Shown here one piece after another: positions 26,225 to 35,224 of a DNA stretch of 64,000 bases (within the stretch, counting starts at the first letter, position 1; each line of letters begins with the position of its first letter). Both the position numbers and the translations under genes were made by a program. The stretch lies in contig NZ_CBDDIE010000003.1 in NCBI RefSeq assembly GCF_965228805.1, positions 4,076,556 through 4,140,555 of the forward strand, in the 5' to 3' direction. The notes beneath the pieces were generated by a model, which ran no database searches, was not told the DNA's origin, and worked only from the letters and a program-made list of their open reading frames with translations. Origin of the DNA: JASBTN01 sp965228805 (GTDB taxonomy: Bacteria; Pseudomonadota; Alphaproteobacteria; Rhodobacterales; Rhodobacteraceae).

Positions 26225-26425
26225 CCCGGTGCCTGCCGGTCGCCGCGCTGGAGGCTGGGGGGGCGGACGTGGGACACGCGCACGGGCGTAACAGAGGGTT
26301 TGGCCAACGCGGGGGGTTTCCGGCACCGGTGGTGCAGGGCCCGGGGTATCATGCCGACACACGGGGAGACCTGTGACCTGGATGTCCAGGGAGGCGACGG
26401 TATGGGGTGAGAGGGCAGCGCCCGA

Positions 26426-27625
26426 TCAGCCTTGTCCGACAACCCGCGCCGCCGCTTCCAGTGCGCCTTTGCCATGGGGGATGTCCAGCGCGGACAGCCC
26501 CGCCTCGATCGTGCCCAGAACGCCCAGCACCATATGGGCGTTCACGTGGCCCATGTTGCCGATGCGGAAGACCCCGTCGGACTTGGGGTCTTCGGGTGTT
26601 CCCATGCCCAGGCCGATGCCCAGGGTCACGCCGGCCTGCTCTTCGACCCAAGCCCGCAGCGCGGTGCCATGGGGCGCGCCGATCTGCACCGTGGTCACGG
26701 CACGCGAGCGGTGGGCAGGGTCGGTGACGTTCAGCCGCATCGGGCCGCCCGTGCCCCAGGCCTCGATCGCGGCCCAGATGGCGCGGGCGAGGTGGTCATG
26801 GCGGGTCCAGACCGCCTTGATCCCGCCTTCGTCGGCGATCAGATCCAGCGCGGCGCGCTGGCCCATCAGGTGATGCGTCGGCGCGGTGCCGCCGAAATAC
26901 TGGTAGAACACCTGCGGATGGGCCCGCGGCGCCCAGTTCCAATAGTTCGAAACCCGCTCCATTTCCGCCTGCACGGTCGCGGCGCGGTCGTCGAAAAAGA
27001 CAAAGCCCATGCCCGGCGGCACCATCAGCCCCTTCTGGCAGGCCGCCACGGTGACGTCGACGCCCCAGGCGTCCATCTCGAACCGGTCACAGCCAAGCGA
27101 GGCGATGCAATCGGCCATCAACAGCGCGGGATGTCCGGCGGCATCCATGGCGGCGCGAATGGCGGCAATGTCATTGCGGATGGAGGTCGAGGTGTCCACA
27201 TGGGTGGCCAGCACCGCCTTGATCCGGCCGTCGCTGTCGGCGCGCAGATGCGCCTCGACCCGGTTCACATCCACCGGCGCGGCGCGGCCGAAATCAAACA
27301 CCTCCGCCTCGATCCCCATCGCCTCGGCCATCTCGGCCCAGCCATGGCCGAAGCGGCCCGTGGCCAGCACCAGCACCTTTTCGCCGGGGGCCACCACATT
27401 GGCAAGCGCCGCCTCCCAGGCGCCGTGACCATTGGCGACATAGATGGCCAGGTGGCCGTCGGTGCGTGCCACCGCTTTCAGGTCGCCCACCAATGTCGGC
27501 ATCATCTCGACCAACGCGCCCTCATAGATGTTGGGCGCGGCCTGGTGCATCGCGTTCAGCACGCGATCCGGCATGACCGAGGGGCCGGGAATGGCCAGAT
27601 AGCTGCGACCTTGGGCGAGGGACAT
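26426..27625 (-). CDS. Alanine/serine-glyoxylate aminotransferase family enzyme
   Basis: The 399-residue fold-type I PLP enzyme has the class V signature with IPGPSVMP at the N-terminus (12-19). LLMADCIASLGCDRFEMD lies near 165-182, and the PLP lysine is in AACQKGLMVPPGMGF (about 195). Such enzymes transaminate serine, alanine or aspartate with glyoxylate; the neighbourhood does not decide. The ATG at 27625 is chosen because homologous sequence begins at MSLAQGRSYLAIPGPS; the reading frame extends upstream through the repeat-rich gap. It is divergent from the ABC exporter. Confidence 0.85.
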   Translation of the reverse strand: MSLAQGRSYLAIPGPSVMPDRVLNAMHQAAPNIYEGALVEMMPTLVGDLKAVARTDGHLAIYVANGHGAWEAALANVVAPGEKVLVLATGRFGHGWAEMAEAMGIEAEVFDFGRAAPVDVNRVEAHLRADSDGRIKAVLATHVDTSTSIRNDIAAIRAAMDAAGHPALLMADCIASLGCDRFEMDAWGVDVTVAACQKGLMVPPGMGFVFFDDRAATVQAEMERVSNYWNWAPRAHPQVFYQYFGGTAPTHHLMGQRAALDLIADEGGIKAVWTRHDHLARAIWAAIEAWGTGGPMRLNVTDPAHRSRAVTTVQIGAPHGTALRAWVEEQAGVTLGIGLGMGTPEDPKSDGVFRIGNMGHVNAHMVLGVLGTIEAGLSALDIPHGKGALEAAARVVGQG

Positions 27626-27698
27626 GGGACCTCCTAGAAACATTTGACAGGAGCAAGCCGTAGGGCGGCGGGACGACAAGGTCAACGCCTGCAACGGG

Positions 27699-27799
27699 GG
27701 CCATGGCTGGTCTGTGCCCGGGCGGGGTGGGCAAGCGCCACGCAGCAACCCGCGCAACGGCAGACAGGGTGGGAGCCCGGGGACAGACCGGCCATGGCC
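27699..27799. repeat. Long inverted repeat (two 25-nt arms) between divergent genes
   Basis: The arms 27699-27723 and 27775-27799 match at 23 of 25 positions in inverted orientation and enclose a 51-base loop. Each arm contains GGCCATGGC and GGTCTGT blocks. The region could fold as a long hairpin RNA, act as a terminator/insulator for divergent genes or be a dispersed repeat. Its right part shares a 15-base word with the gap after cobQ. Confidence 0.6.
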
Positions 27800-27890
27800 A
27801 CTCCCCTCCCCTTGCCGTGCCGCTGCGCAGAAAGTAAACCGGGTGAAGCCCACAGCGGGCCCGAACCGGGCCCAGACAGGATCCCCGCCG

Positions 27891-29642
27891 ATGAGCACAC
27901 CTGAACCGACTTCCGAAACCCTGCGCTGGCTCTGGCGTGGATACATGCACCCGTTCAAATGGCTGCTCATTGCCTCGCTGATCATGATGGTGATCGAGGG
28001 CCTGTCTCTGGCGGTGCTCGCCCGGATCGTGGAACCGATGTTCGACGATGTCTTCATGGGCGGCACGCGGGCGGACCTGCTGTTCGTCTCTTTCTCGGTC
28101 CTGGGGCTGTTCATGCTGCGCGCGGTGACCGGGTTTGGCCACGGCGTGCTGATGGTCAAGGTCGGGCAGCAGAGCTCGGCCCACCTGCAATCCGACCTGG
28201 TACGTCACATGCTGACGCTGGACAGCGCCTTTTTCCGCGACACGCCGCCGGGCACGCTGATCGAACGTGTGCGCGGCGACACCCAGGCAGTGTCCTTCCT
28301 GTGGGAAAGCACCCTGTCCTCGGCCGTGCGCGATTTCGTGTCGCTCTTCGCGTTGCTGGGGGTGGCCTTCTATATCGATTGGCTCTGGACCCTGATCGCG
28401 ATCATTGCCGTGCCCGTCTTCCTGGGGCCGATCACGCTCCTGCAACGCTATATCCGCCGCTACACCCTGGAGGCGCGCGATGCCGCCGCGCGGATTTCCA
28501 CTCGCCTGGACGAGAGCTTCCACGGCATCAACTCGATCAAACTGTCGGGCACCGAAGACCGCGAAACCGACCGCATCCAGCACGAGGTCATGGGTTTTAC
28601 CCGCTCCCATATCCGCGCCTTTTCCAATGCGCGCGGGATCTCGGGTCTGGTCGATATCATCGCCGGTTTCGGCTTCTTCGCCGTGGTCTATTACGGCGGC
28701 ACCCAGGTCGCGGGCGGCGACAAGACCGTGGGGCAGTTCATGTCCTTTTTCACCGCCATGGCGATGATGTTCGACCCGATGCGCAAGGTGGGCCGGATCT
28801 CGGGCGCCTGGCAGGCGGCACGCACCAGCCTGATCCGCCTGCGCTCGATCTTTGACGAGCGCCCGACCATCCTGCCACCGGCAGCGCCGAAATCCTTGCC
28901 CATGCCCGCCGATCAGGCGGATGTGGTGCTTGGCACGGCCTGTTTCTCATACGGAGAAACGCCTGTCTTGCAGGGGGCGACCTTTACCGCCCGGGCAGGC
29001 CGGACCACCGCGCTGGTCGGCGCCTCGGGGGCGGGCAAGAGCACCGTTTTCAACCTGCTGACCCGCCTGGTCGATGCCGACAGCGGCGAGGTCAGCGTGG
29101 GCGGCGTACCGGTGAACGAGCTGCCGCTGGACGATCTGCGCGGGCTCTTTTCCGTGGTGTCGCAGGACGCGCTGCTGTTCGACGAAAGCCTGCGCGACAA
29201 TGTCCTGATGGGCCGCACCGATGTCTCGGACGCGCAGTTGAAACACGCGCTGGAGGCCGCCCATGTGGCCGATTTCCTGCCGCGGATCGAGGGCGGGCTG
29301 GACGCGCCCGCGGGCCCGCGCGGCGCCAACCTGTCGGGCGGCCAGCGCCAGCGCATCGCCATTGCCCGCGCCATCCTGCGCGACGCACCGATCCTTCTGC
29401 TGGACGAGGCGACCTCGGCGCTGGATGCCAAGAGCGAGAAACTGGTGCAGGCCGCGCTGGAGGAGCTCAGCCAGGACCGCACCACGCTGGTCATCGCCCA
29501 CCGCCTGTCCACCATCCGCGAGGCCGACAGCATCGTCGTCATGGACCAGGGCCGCGTGATCGACCAGGGCACCCATGACGAGCTGATCACCCGCGACGGG
29601 CTCTATGCCGCCCTGTACCGGTTGCAGTTTCAGGACACGTGA
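27891..29642 (+). CDS. ABC exporter, MsbA-like (fused membrane and ATPase domains)
   Basis: The 583-residue half-transporter has six membrane helices in residues about 25-310. A nucleotide-binding domain follows, with Walker A GASGAGKST (about 377-385), signature LSGGQRQRIAIA (about 480) and Walker B ILLLDEATSALD. The layout fits lipid/multidrug exporters such as MsbA. The small gene downstream starts 8 bp after the stop, suggesting an operon. Confidence 0.9.
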   Translation: MSTPEPTSETLRWLWRGYMHPFKWLLIASLIMMVIEGLSLAVLARIVEPMFDDVFMGGTRADLLFVSFSVLGLFMLRAVTGFGHGVLMVKVGQQSSAHLQSDLVRHMLTLDSAFFRDTPPGTLIERVRGDTQAVSFLWESTLSSAVRDFVSLFALLGVAFYIDWLWTLIAIIAVPVFLGPITLLQRYIRRYTLEARDAAARISTRLDESFHGINSIKLSGTEDRETDRIQHEVMGFTRSHIRAFSNARGISGLVDIIAGFGFFAVVYYGGTQVAGGDKTVGQFMSFFTAMAMMFDPMRKVGRISGAWQAARTSLIRLRSIFDERPTILPPAAPKSLPMPADQADVVLGTACFSYGETPVLQGATFTARAGRTTALVGASGAGKSTVFNLLTRLVDADSGEVSVGGVPVNELPLDDLRGLFSVVSQDALLFDESLRDNVLMGRTDVSDAQLKHALEAAHVADFLPRIEGGLDAPAGPRGANLSGGQRQRIAIARAILRDAPILLLDEATSALDAKSEKLVQAALEELSQDRTTLVIAHRLSTIREADSIVVMDQGRVIDQGTHDELITRDGLYAALYRLQFQDT

Positions 29643-29650
29643 GGCGGGCG

Positions 29651-29935
29651 ATGTCGCAGCAATTGGATCGGCTGTGGACGGTCGTGGTGGGTTTCGACGG
29701 GGGCACCTATGTGGCGCAGACCCGCGCCCCGACGCTTGCCGGCGCCCTACACGCCTATAACGCGGCGGACCCGTCCGGCCTTGGTCTGCGGATCCCGGCG
29801 GCGGACCCGGCGGATGCTCCCGTGGCTTTGGACGGGTTGACCGGGGTTTGGTGTACCGACGCCCTGACCGCGACGGGCGACCTCGGGCTGGTCCATGTCA
29901 TCGCAACAGACGCGGCCGGAGCAGAGCGCGGCTGA
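29651..29935 (+). CDS. Hypothetical small protein (94 aa)
   Basis: The protein reads as a small alpha/beta domain (LWTVVVGFDGGTYVAQTRAPTLAGALHAY) with no known motif. It lies 8 bp after the ABC exporter stop, so is probably cotranscribed. No signal peptide or membrane segment is visible. I do not recognise it. Confidence 0.55.
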   Translation: MSQQLDRLWTVVVGFDGGTYVAQTRAPTLAGALHAYNAADPSGLGLRIPAADPADAPVALDGLTGVWCTDALTATGDLGLVHVIATDAAGAERG

Positions 29936-30076
29936 TCGCGACGAGGGCGGCAGGCGTGCTCCCTTTATGAACCAGATAAACCTGAGTGCTTGTGGCCCCT
30001 GCAAAACGGGGGAGTCACCCCAAGGACACGCCCGCCCCCGCGCCTGCAACAAAGATTTCGTCCCCGCCGCGCTTTG

Positions 30077-30096
30077 GCCTAGGCTGGAGCCTAGGC
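30077..30096. promoter_or_regulatory. Paired GCCTAGGC palindromes before the halogenase gene
   Basis: Two copies of the 8-bp palindrome GCCTAGGC lie 4 bp apart, 21 bp upstream of the start codon. They may be an operator or a 5'-leader hairpin. Confidence 0.4.
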
Positions 30097-30117
30097 ACCA
30101 ATGGAGGGGGGCGGATC

Positions 30118-31770
30118 ATGGGGGAACCGATCAAGACGGTCACGATTGTCGGCGGGGGCACGGCCGGGTGGCTGACGGCGATGATGCTGCGCAGCCTCTC
30201 GGAAGAGACGCTGAAGATCCAGTTGATCGAGTCACCCAACATTCCGACCGTCGGCGTCGGCGAGGCAACGGTGCCGCAGATGCCCGCGACCCTGAAAATG
30301 CTGCAAGTCCCGTTGCAGGAGTTCTTTCGCCGCTGCAATGCCTCGTTCAAGCTGGGCGTGATGTTTCGCCAGTGGAATGTCGGCCCGGACGGCAAGCTGA
30401 TCGACTATCTCAACCCGTTCGGGCGGCCGGTGCAGATCAATGGCTCGGAAGCCTGCCATTACCACCACGCCTTCGGCTCGGGCGGGCGCGATTTCTGCCA
30501 GACCTTTACCGCGAACTACGATCTGGTACAGGCCAACAAGGGGCCGTTTTCGATCGAAACCAGCAAGGTGCATCCGCTGGCGGGCTATGCCTATCACCTC
30601 GACGCGGGCGAGTTTGCCAAGATGCTGTCCGAGCTAGGCGCCGAGCGTGGGGTCGAACACATCCTGGACGATGTGGAGGATGTCGAGCTGGATGAGCGCG
30701 GCTATGTGGCGGCGGTTCAGCTCAAGGAGCGCGGGCGACATCCGGTCGAGCTGGTGATTGATTGCACCGGGTTCCGCGGGCTGATCATCAACAAGGCGCT
30801 GAAGGAACCCTTCATCGACTATTCGAAATACCTGGGCAATGACCGCGCGATGGCCCTGCAGATCCCGCATCCCGATCCCAAGGCGATCGCCTCCTGCACC
30901 ACCTCGACGGCGCTGGGTGCCGGGTGGAGCTGGCGCGTGCCGCTGTTTCACCGGATCGGCACCGGCTATGTCTATTCCAGCGCGCATCGCACCGATGACG
31001 AGGCCCGGGACGAGTTCCTGGCCCATCTGGGCAGCGACGCCCCCAAGGGCGCAGAACCCCGCGTGATCCCGATGCGGGTCGGGCGCACGCGCAATGCCTG
31101 GGTGAAGAACTGCATCGCCATCGGCCTGTCCAGCGGCTTCATCGAACCGCTGGAATCCACCGCGATCCACATGATCGACCTGGGGATCCAGCGCCTGCTG
31201 ACCTATTTCCCGGACAGCGATTTCGACGATGCCCACCGGGACCGGTACAACAAGACCATGGATGGGCTTTATAGCGAGGTGTTGGATTTCATCTGCCTGC
31301 ACTATGCGCTGGGAAATCGCACCGACAGCCAATACTGGATCGACGCGCGGACCGAGCTGGAAGTGCCCGACAGGCTGGCCGCAAACCTGGAGCTGTGGAA
31401 ACACCAGCCCCCCACCGCGCTGGATCTGGAGACGGGGCACCTGTTCAACCACCCGACCTACCAGGCGGTACTGATGGGCAAACGTGTGTACGAGACCGGC
31501 TATGGCACCGGAAAATTCACCCGCCGCCTGGCCCTGAGCCAGGAGGCATGGGCCAAGCACCTGATGGAGTTCTCGCGCAATCTGCAACAGGCGGTGAACA
31601 GTTGTTCGGACCACCGCCAGGGCCTGATGGCGATCCGGGGCGAGCTGACCCCGACCCGCGCAAAGGGCAGGCCCCTGCAAGGCGTCGGCGCGGCGAAGGG
31701 GCCGCAGCAGGTTGCCTCCAGCGGACCGGCCACGGTCAAGATCGGCTCGGACAGCCCGGGGTTGTTCTGA
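30118..31770 (+). CDS. Flavin-dependent tryptophan halogenase family protein
   Basis: The 550-residue protein has the FAD motif GGGTAGW (12-18) and VGVGEATVP (45-53). Lys78 (in SFKLGV) is at the place of the catalytic Lys79 of PrnA. The halogenase signature W-x-W-x-V-P is at 270-275, and Glu346 (in IEPLESTAI) is at the same number as the second catalytic residue of PrnA. Key residues for HOCl handling are thus kept. It would need reduced FAD from a separate reductase; none lies nearby. No biosynthetic gene cluster is adjacent, so the substrate may be a peptide, free tryptophan or another aromatic. Confidence 0.85.
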   Translation: MGEPIKTVTIVGGGTAGWLTAMMLRSLSEETLKIQLIESPNIPTVGVGEATVPQMPATLKMLQVPLQEFFRRCNASFKLGVMFRQWNVGPDGKLIDYLNPFGRPVQINGSEACHYHHAFGSGGRDFCQTFTANYDLVQANKGPFSIETSKVHPLAGYAYHLDAGEFAKMLSELGAERGVEHILDDVEDVELDERGYVAAVQLKERGRHPVELVIDCTGFRGLIINKALKEPFIDYSKYLGNDRAMALQIPHPDPKAIASCTTSTALGAGWSWRVPLFHRIGTGYVYSSAHRTDDEARDEFLAHLGSDAPKGAEPRVIPMRVGRTRNAWVKNCIAIGLSSGFIEPLESTAIHMIDLGIQRLLTYFPDSDFDDAHRDRYNKTMDGLYSEVLDFICLHYALGNRTDSQYWIDARTELEVPDRLAANLELWKHQPPTALDLETGHLFNHPTYQAVLMGKRVYETGYGTGKFTRRLALSQEAWAKHLMEFSRNLQQAVNSCSDHRQGLMAIRGELTPTRAKGRPLQGVGAAKGPQQVASSGPATVKIGSDSPGLF

Positions 31771-31809
31771 AGCGGCGCAGTAACGGGCTTTGCCTTGGCG
31801 GTGGTGCCC

Positions 31810-32292
31810 TCAGATCACCAGAAACACGCCGGAGCCCGGCCCCACATCCCCAAAGCGCCAGGAGGCGTTTTCATGGCGGCAGAAACACCGGCGGGCTTTC
31901 AGCGTGTCCGTAACCCGCTGCGCCCAATCGCGAAACGCCGTTTCCAGGTGTTCGACCGGCGTAACGTCCTCCGGGAAGAAGGTCAGTTCGATAAAGGGGG
32001 ATCCATCCCCTTCCCGAAACACGAAGACCTGCAGTTGGCGGATGGGTCCGACGTTGGGCCTGTAGCTCAGGTGAACCATATCCGCGTCTTTGGTGGCCGC
32101 TTCGATGGAGGCCCAGATTGGCGTGGCAATCGGTGCCCCGTCCCCGTCAAGGGAATTGGCCTCGACAAGCTGCTCTTCCAGAGGTTCGAGGAGTGCGGCG
32201 ATCCCCTCCCAGCGTGGCGCTTCGAAATTCATGTCCCGCGCCGCGCCATCCGATGTCAGCAATGCGGTTTCAAGATCGGTCCGGTGGGTCAT
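31810..32292 (-). CDS. Hypothetical protein (160 aa)
   Basis: A cytoplasmic protein without recognisable motif. It has an acidic N-terminal half and a cysteine pair (RRCFCRHE) near the C-terminus. The ATG at 32292 is preferred over an upstream one at 32319, since MTHRTDLE begins the structured part. It converges on the halogenase gene, 39 bp away. Confidence 0.55.
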   Translation of the reverse strand: MTHRTDLETALLTSDGAARDMNFEAPRWEGIAALLEPLEEQLVEANSLDGDGAPIATPIWASIEAATKDADMVHLSYRPNVGPIRQLQVFVFREGDGSPFIELTFFPEDVTPVEHLETAFRDWAQRVTDTLKARRCFCRHENASWRFGDVGPGSGVFLVI

Positions 32293-32360
32293 GACAAGGT
32301 TCCCTGCAAATGCCGCCACCCTATCAGCCGCAGGCGGTGCAAAAACCGGACACCTTGTCG

Positions 32361-33053
32361 CTAGCGTCGATAGGCCCGGGCCAGGGCCTTAGGGTCCGCC
32401 CCCATCATATAACGCGCAAGGGTCCAGAGGTTGCGGGCACCGCGCCGGACCCAGCCGGTCGCCTGATAGCGCGCGGCGCTGGTGGCGGCTTCGGCGTCCA
32501 GCGCAACCAGCCGTCCGCGCAGCCTGCGCGCGATGGCGACGTCTTCCATCAGGGGCATATCGGGCATGCCGCCGACCTCTTCGTACAGCACGCGGGGCAG
32601 CACCAGCCCCTGGTCGCCATAGGGCAGACCGAACAGCCGGGAGCGCAGGTTGGCCCAGCCCGCCGTGACCCCGGCCATCATCCCCTTGGCACGGAAGCGC
32701 AGGCGGAAGTATCCGGCGCAGGTTTCACCACTGGCGGCGCGGGCCATGAGGCGTTCGGTGGCTTCGACCCAGCCCTCGCCCAGCTGGGTGTCGGCGTGCA
32801 GGATCAGGATCCAGTCGCCCTTTGACGCGACCACACCCCGCGCGATCTGGCCGCCGCGTCCGGGAGAGCCGGTTATCATCTCGGCGCCGACCTCCTCGGC
32901 CAGGGCCACGGTGCCATCCGTGGACCCGCCATCCGTGACCACCAGCTCGCGCACCAGCCCGGCCTCGACCCCGGACATGAGGCAGGCCAGCGCCCCGGGC
33001 AGCTCTTCACCCGCATTCAGGGTGGGAATGACAATGGACAAGGGCGCGCGCAT
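32361..33053 (-). CDS. Family 2 glycosyltransferase (TIGR04283-like)
   Basis: The 230-residue protein has a GT-A fold: LSIVIPTLNAGEELPGAL (5-22), VTDGGSTDGT (about 40-49), GDWILILHADTQL with the metal-binding H-A-D-T (about 80-92), GDQGL (about 147) and LMEDVAIARRL (about 165). This matches the rSAM/selenodomain-associated glycosyltransferase group. The sugar acceptor is unknown. It is divergent from ygfZ, 56 bp away. Confidence 0.82.
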   Translation of the reverse strand: MRAPLSIVIPTLNAGEELPGALACLMSGVEAGLVRELVVTDGGSTDGTVALAEEVGAEMITGSPGRGGQIARGVVASKGDWILILHADTQLGEGWVEATERLMARAASGETCAGYFRLRFRAKGMMAGVTAGWANLRSRLFGLPYGDQGLVLPRVLYEEVGGMPDMPLMEDVAIARRLRGRLVALDAEAATSAARYQATGWVRRGARNLWTLARYMMGADPKALARAYRR

Positions 33054-33109
33054 GTGGTCTCTCCGGTGTTCGATCCCATATACTGTCTTCCAGGCGACAG
33101 GAGAAGCAG

Positions 33110-33838
33110 ATGACCCGCACCGTTTTGACCGTAACCGGCCGTGACCGCGCAGATTTCCTGCAAGGGCTGGTGACCAATGATGTCGCTGGCCTGAAGGACG
33201 GGCTGGTCTATGCCGCGCTGTTGACGCCGCAGGGCAAGTATCTGGCAGATTTCTTCCTGGTGCCGCTGGAGGATGCGATCGGGATCGATGTGGACAGTGC
33301 CCTGGCGCCGGGGCTGGCGCAGCGTCTGTCGATGTACAAGCTGCGCGCGGATGTGAAGATTGCGGGATCTGATCTTGAGGTCACGCGGGGCACCGGGCCG
33401 GTGCCGGAAGGCGCCTATCCCGACCCGCGCCATGCCGATCTGGGCTGGCGGTCTTATGCGGGCGCGGCGGGCGATGGCACCGATTTCGACGCGATCCGCG
33501 TGGCCCATTGCATTCCCGAGACCGGCGTGGAGCTGGGGCCGGACAGCTATATCCTGGAAAGCGGGTTCGAGCGGCTGAACGGGGTGGATTTCCGCAAGGG
33601 TTGCTATGTCGGCCAGGAAGTCACCGCGCGGATGAAACACAAGACCGAGCTGCGCAAGGGGCTCGCGACGGTCACTGTGGAGGGTCCTGCCGAACCGGGC
33701 ACCGAGATCACCCGCGACGGCAAGCCGGTGGGCACGCTGCATACGCGGGCGGGCGACCGAGCAATTGCCTACCTGCGCTTTGACCGGGCCGAGGGCGAGA
33801 TGCAGGCAGGTGAAGCAACGGTGACATGGACGCCCTGA
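33110..33838 (+). CDS. ygfZ: Folate-binding Fe-S repair protein (YgfZ/IBA57)
   Basis: The 242-residue protein is a small GcvT-fold folate-dependent factor needed for certain [4Fe-4S] enzymes. The family motif K-G-C-Y-V-G-Q-E is seen at about 163-170 (FRKGCYVGQEVTARMKHK). The N-terminal part shows FLQGLVTNDVAGL. Its stop overlaps the next start by 13 bp, forming a two-gene operon. Confidence 0.9.
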   Translation: MTRTVLTVTGRDRADFLQGLVTNDVAGLKDGLVYAALLTPQGKYLADFFLVPLEDAIGIDVDSALAPGLAQRLSMYKLRADVKIAGSDLEVTRGTGPVPEGAYPDPRHADLGWRSYAGAAGDGTDFDAIRVAHCIPETGVELGPDSYILESGFERLNGVDFRKGCYVGQEVTARMKHKTELRKGLATVTVEGPAEPGTEITRDGKPVGTLHTRAGDRAIAYLRFDRAEGEMQAGEATVTWTP

Positions 33839-34620
33839 TCGCCGAGATAACCGGGCAACGGGTCCAGACCACCCGGCCCCTGCATGGTGGTGACCTATCC
33901 GAGGTCGCTCTGGTCACGCTGGCGGATGGCGGGCAGCTGGTCGCAAAACGCGGGGCCATGGTGGAGCGCGAGGGCTTCATGCTGACGGCCATGGGCGACC
34001 TTGGCGCGCCGGTGCCCAGGGTGTTGGGCGTGGGCGGCGATGTGCTGCTGCTGGAATACCTGACCGAGTCGCGGGCCACGCCGGAAGGCTGGCGCGCTCT
34101 GGGCGAGGGGCTGCGGGTTCTGCATGGGGCCGAGATGTTCGGCTATGGCTGGGACGAGGACTATGCCTTCGGATCTGTCGCGATTCCGAATGGCTGGATG
34201 GAGGATTGGGCCACCTTCTGGGCCGAACGGCGGCTGTTGCCACTCTCGGGCGCCCTGCCCGCCCCGCTGGCCCGGCGGGTGGAGGCCGTGGCCACCCGCC
34301 TGCCCGACCTGATCCCGGCACAGCCCCGCCCTGCCCTGCTGCATGGCGATCTGTGGACGGGCAATGTGCTGTTTGGCGGCGGGCGTGCCCACCTGATCGA
34401 CCCGGCCTGCTACCACGGCGATGCGGAGGTGGACCTTGCGATGCTGGAGCTGTTCGGCCACCCGCATGAGGCTTTCTGGGAGACTTACGGACGGCCCGGG
34501 GGTGACTGGGCGACCCGGCGGGCCGTGTATCAGCTCTGGCCCGCTCTGGTGCATGTATCGCTGTTCGGCGCAGGCTACCACGCCATGCTGGAGGCGCGGC
34601 TTAACGCGTTAAAATTCTGA
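33826..34620 (+). CDS. Fructosamine kinase family protein
   Basis: The 264-residue protein has a kinase-like fold of the fructosamine/ribulosamine 3-kinase type. The catalytic loop is HGDLWTGNVLFGGG (about 171-184), followed by the metal-binding HLIDPACYHGDAEVDLAM (about 187-205). It removes sugar adducts from proteins by phosphorylation (deglycation). It is cotranscribed with ygfZ. Confidence 0.85.
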   Translation: MDALIAEITGQRVQTTRPLHGGDLSEVALVTLADGGQLVAKRGAMVEREGFMLTAMGDLGAPVPRVLGVGGDVLLLEYLTESRATPEGWRALGEGLRVLHGAEMFGYGWDEDYAFGSVAIPNGWMEDWATFWAERRLLPLSGALPAPLARRVEAVATRLPDLIPAQPRPALLHGDLWTGNVLFGGGRAHLIDPACYHGDAEVDLAMLELFGHPHEAFWETYGRPGGDWATRRAVYQLWPALVHVSLFGAGYHAMLEARLNALKF

Positions 34621-34700
34621 CCGTGCTTTGATCCGGGTCAAAGTGCCGCATTCAGATTTGCGGCATTTTAACGTCCTGATAGCGCTGACTGGGGAGCGAC

Positions 34701-35003
34701 ATGAGCAATAGCAAACAGACAGGCGGGTATATCACCCGCACGGATCCGCGTTCCGGAGTGGAATGGCGGGCCCGCGTCGAAGGGCCTGACCGGGCGACCG
34801 TGCTGCATCCCGACACCGGGGATGCGGTGGCGCGGATCGCCATGCGGCCCGACGGCACACCGACCTTCGACGTGCTGGACCCGAAGACCGGCCAGGCGAC
34901 AGAGCGCAGCCCCTGCACCCGGAGCTGCCCGCATGGCTGCAATGGCGATTTCGACCGCGCGACGAACTGCGCGCTGGCCTGCACGGCGAAACTGATCGCC
35001 TGA
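34701..35003 (+). CDS. Hypothetical protein with cysteine cluster (100 aa)
   Basis: The C-terminal third has four cysteines in CTRSCPHGCNGDFDRATNCALACTAKL (72-98), spaced like a disulfide or metal knot. The rest is a short beta-rich stretch (VEGPDRATVLHPDTGDAVARIAMRPDGTPTFDV). No signal peptide. It is a single gene with a terminator right after it. Function unknown. Confidence 0.55.
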   Translation: MSNSKQTGGYITRTDPRSGVEWRARVEGPDRATVLHPDTGDAVARIAMRPDGTPTFDVLDPKTGQATERSPCTRSCPHGCNGDFDRATNCALACTAKLIA

Positions 35004-35049
35004 GCACCTCCGCAAGGACACAGGAAAGACCGAGCCCACTGACGGCTGA

Positions 35050-35079
35050 ACGCGCCCTTCGGGGCGCGTTTTCTTTTTT
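35050..35079 (+). terminator. Intrinsic terminator
   Basis: An 8-bp stem (35050-35057 with 35062-35069) with loop TTCG is followed by a T-rich run to 35079. It ends the 100-residue hypothetical gene. Confidence 0.85.
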
Positions 35080-35173
35080 GGATTCGGGGAGCAGCGGCGG
35101 GGCTAGTGAAGATGACACCACGCACCGCGCAGCGGGGCGGCGACTGCGTTGACCCGCTGCTTCCACACGACAA

Positions 35174-35198
35174 CAAAAAACGCGCCCCGAAGGGCGCG
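35174..35198 (-). terminator. Intrinsic terminator of efp
   Basis: A 7-bp GC stem (35181-35187 with 35192-35198) ends on the minus strand in a run of T. The stem sequence is the same as in the terminators at 35050 and 36359. Confidence 0.85.
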
Positions 35199-35224
35199 CT
35201 TCGTAGTCCTGAATGTCCGACCGC

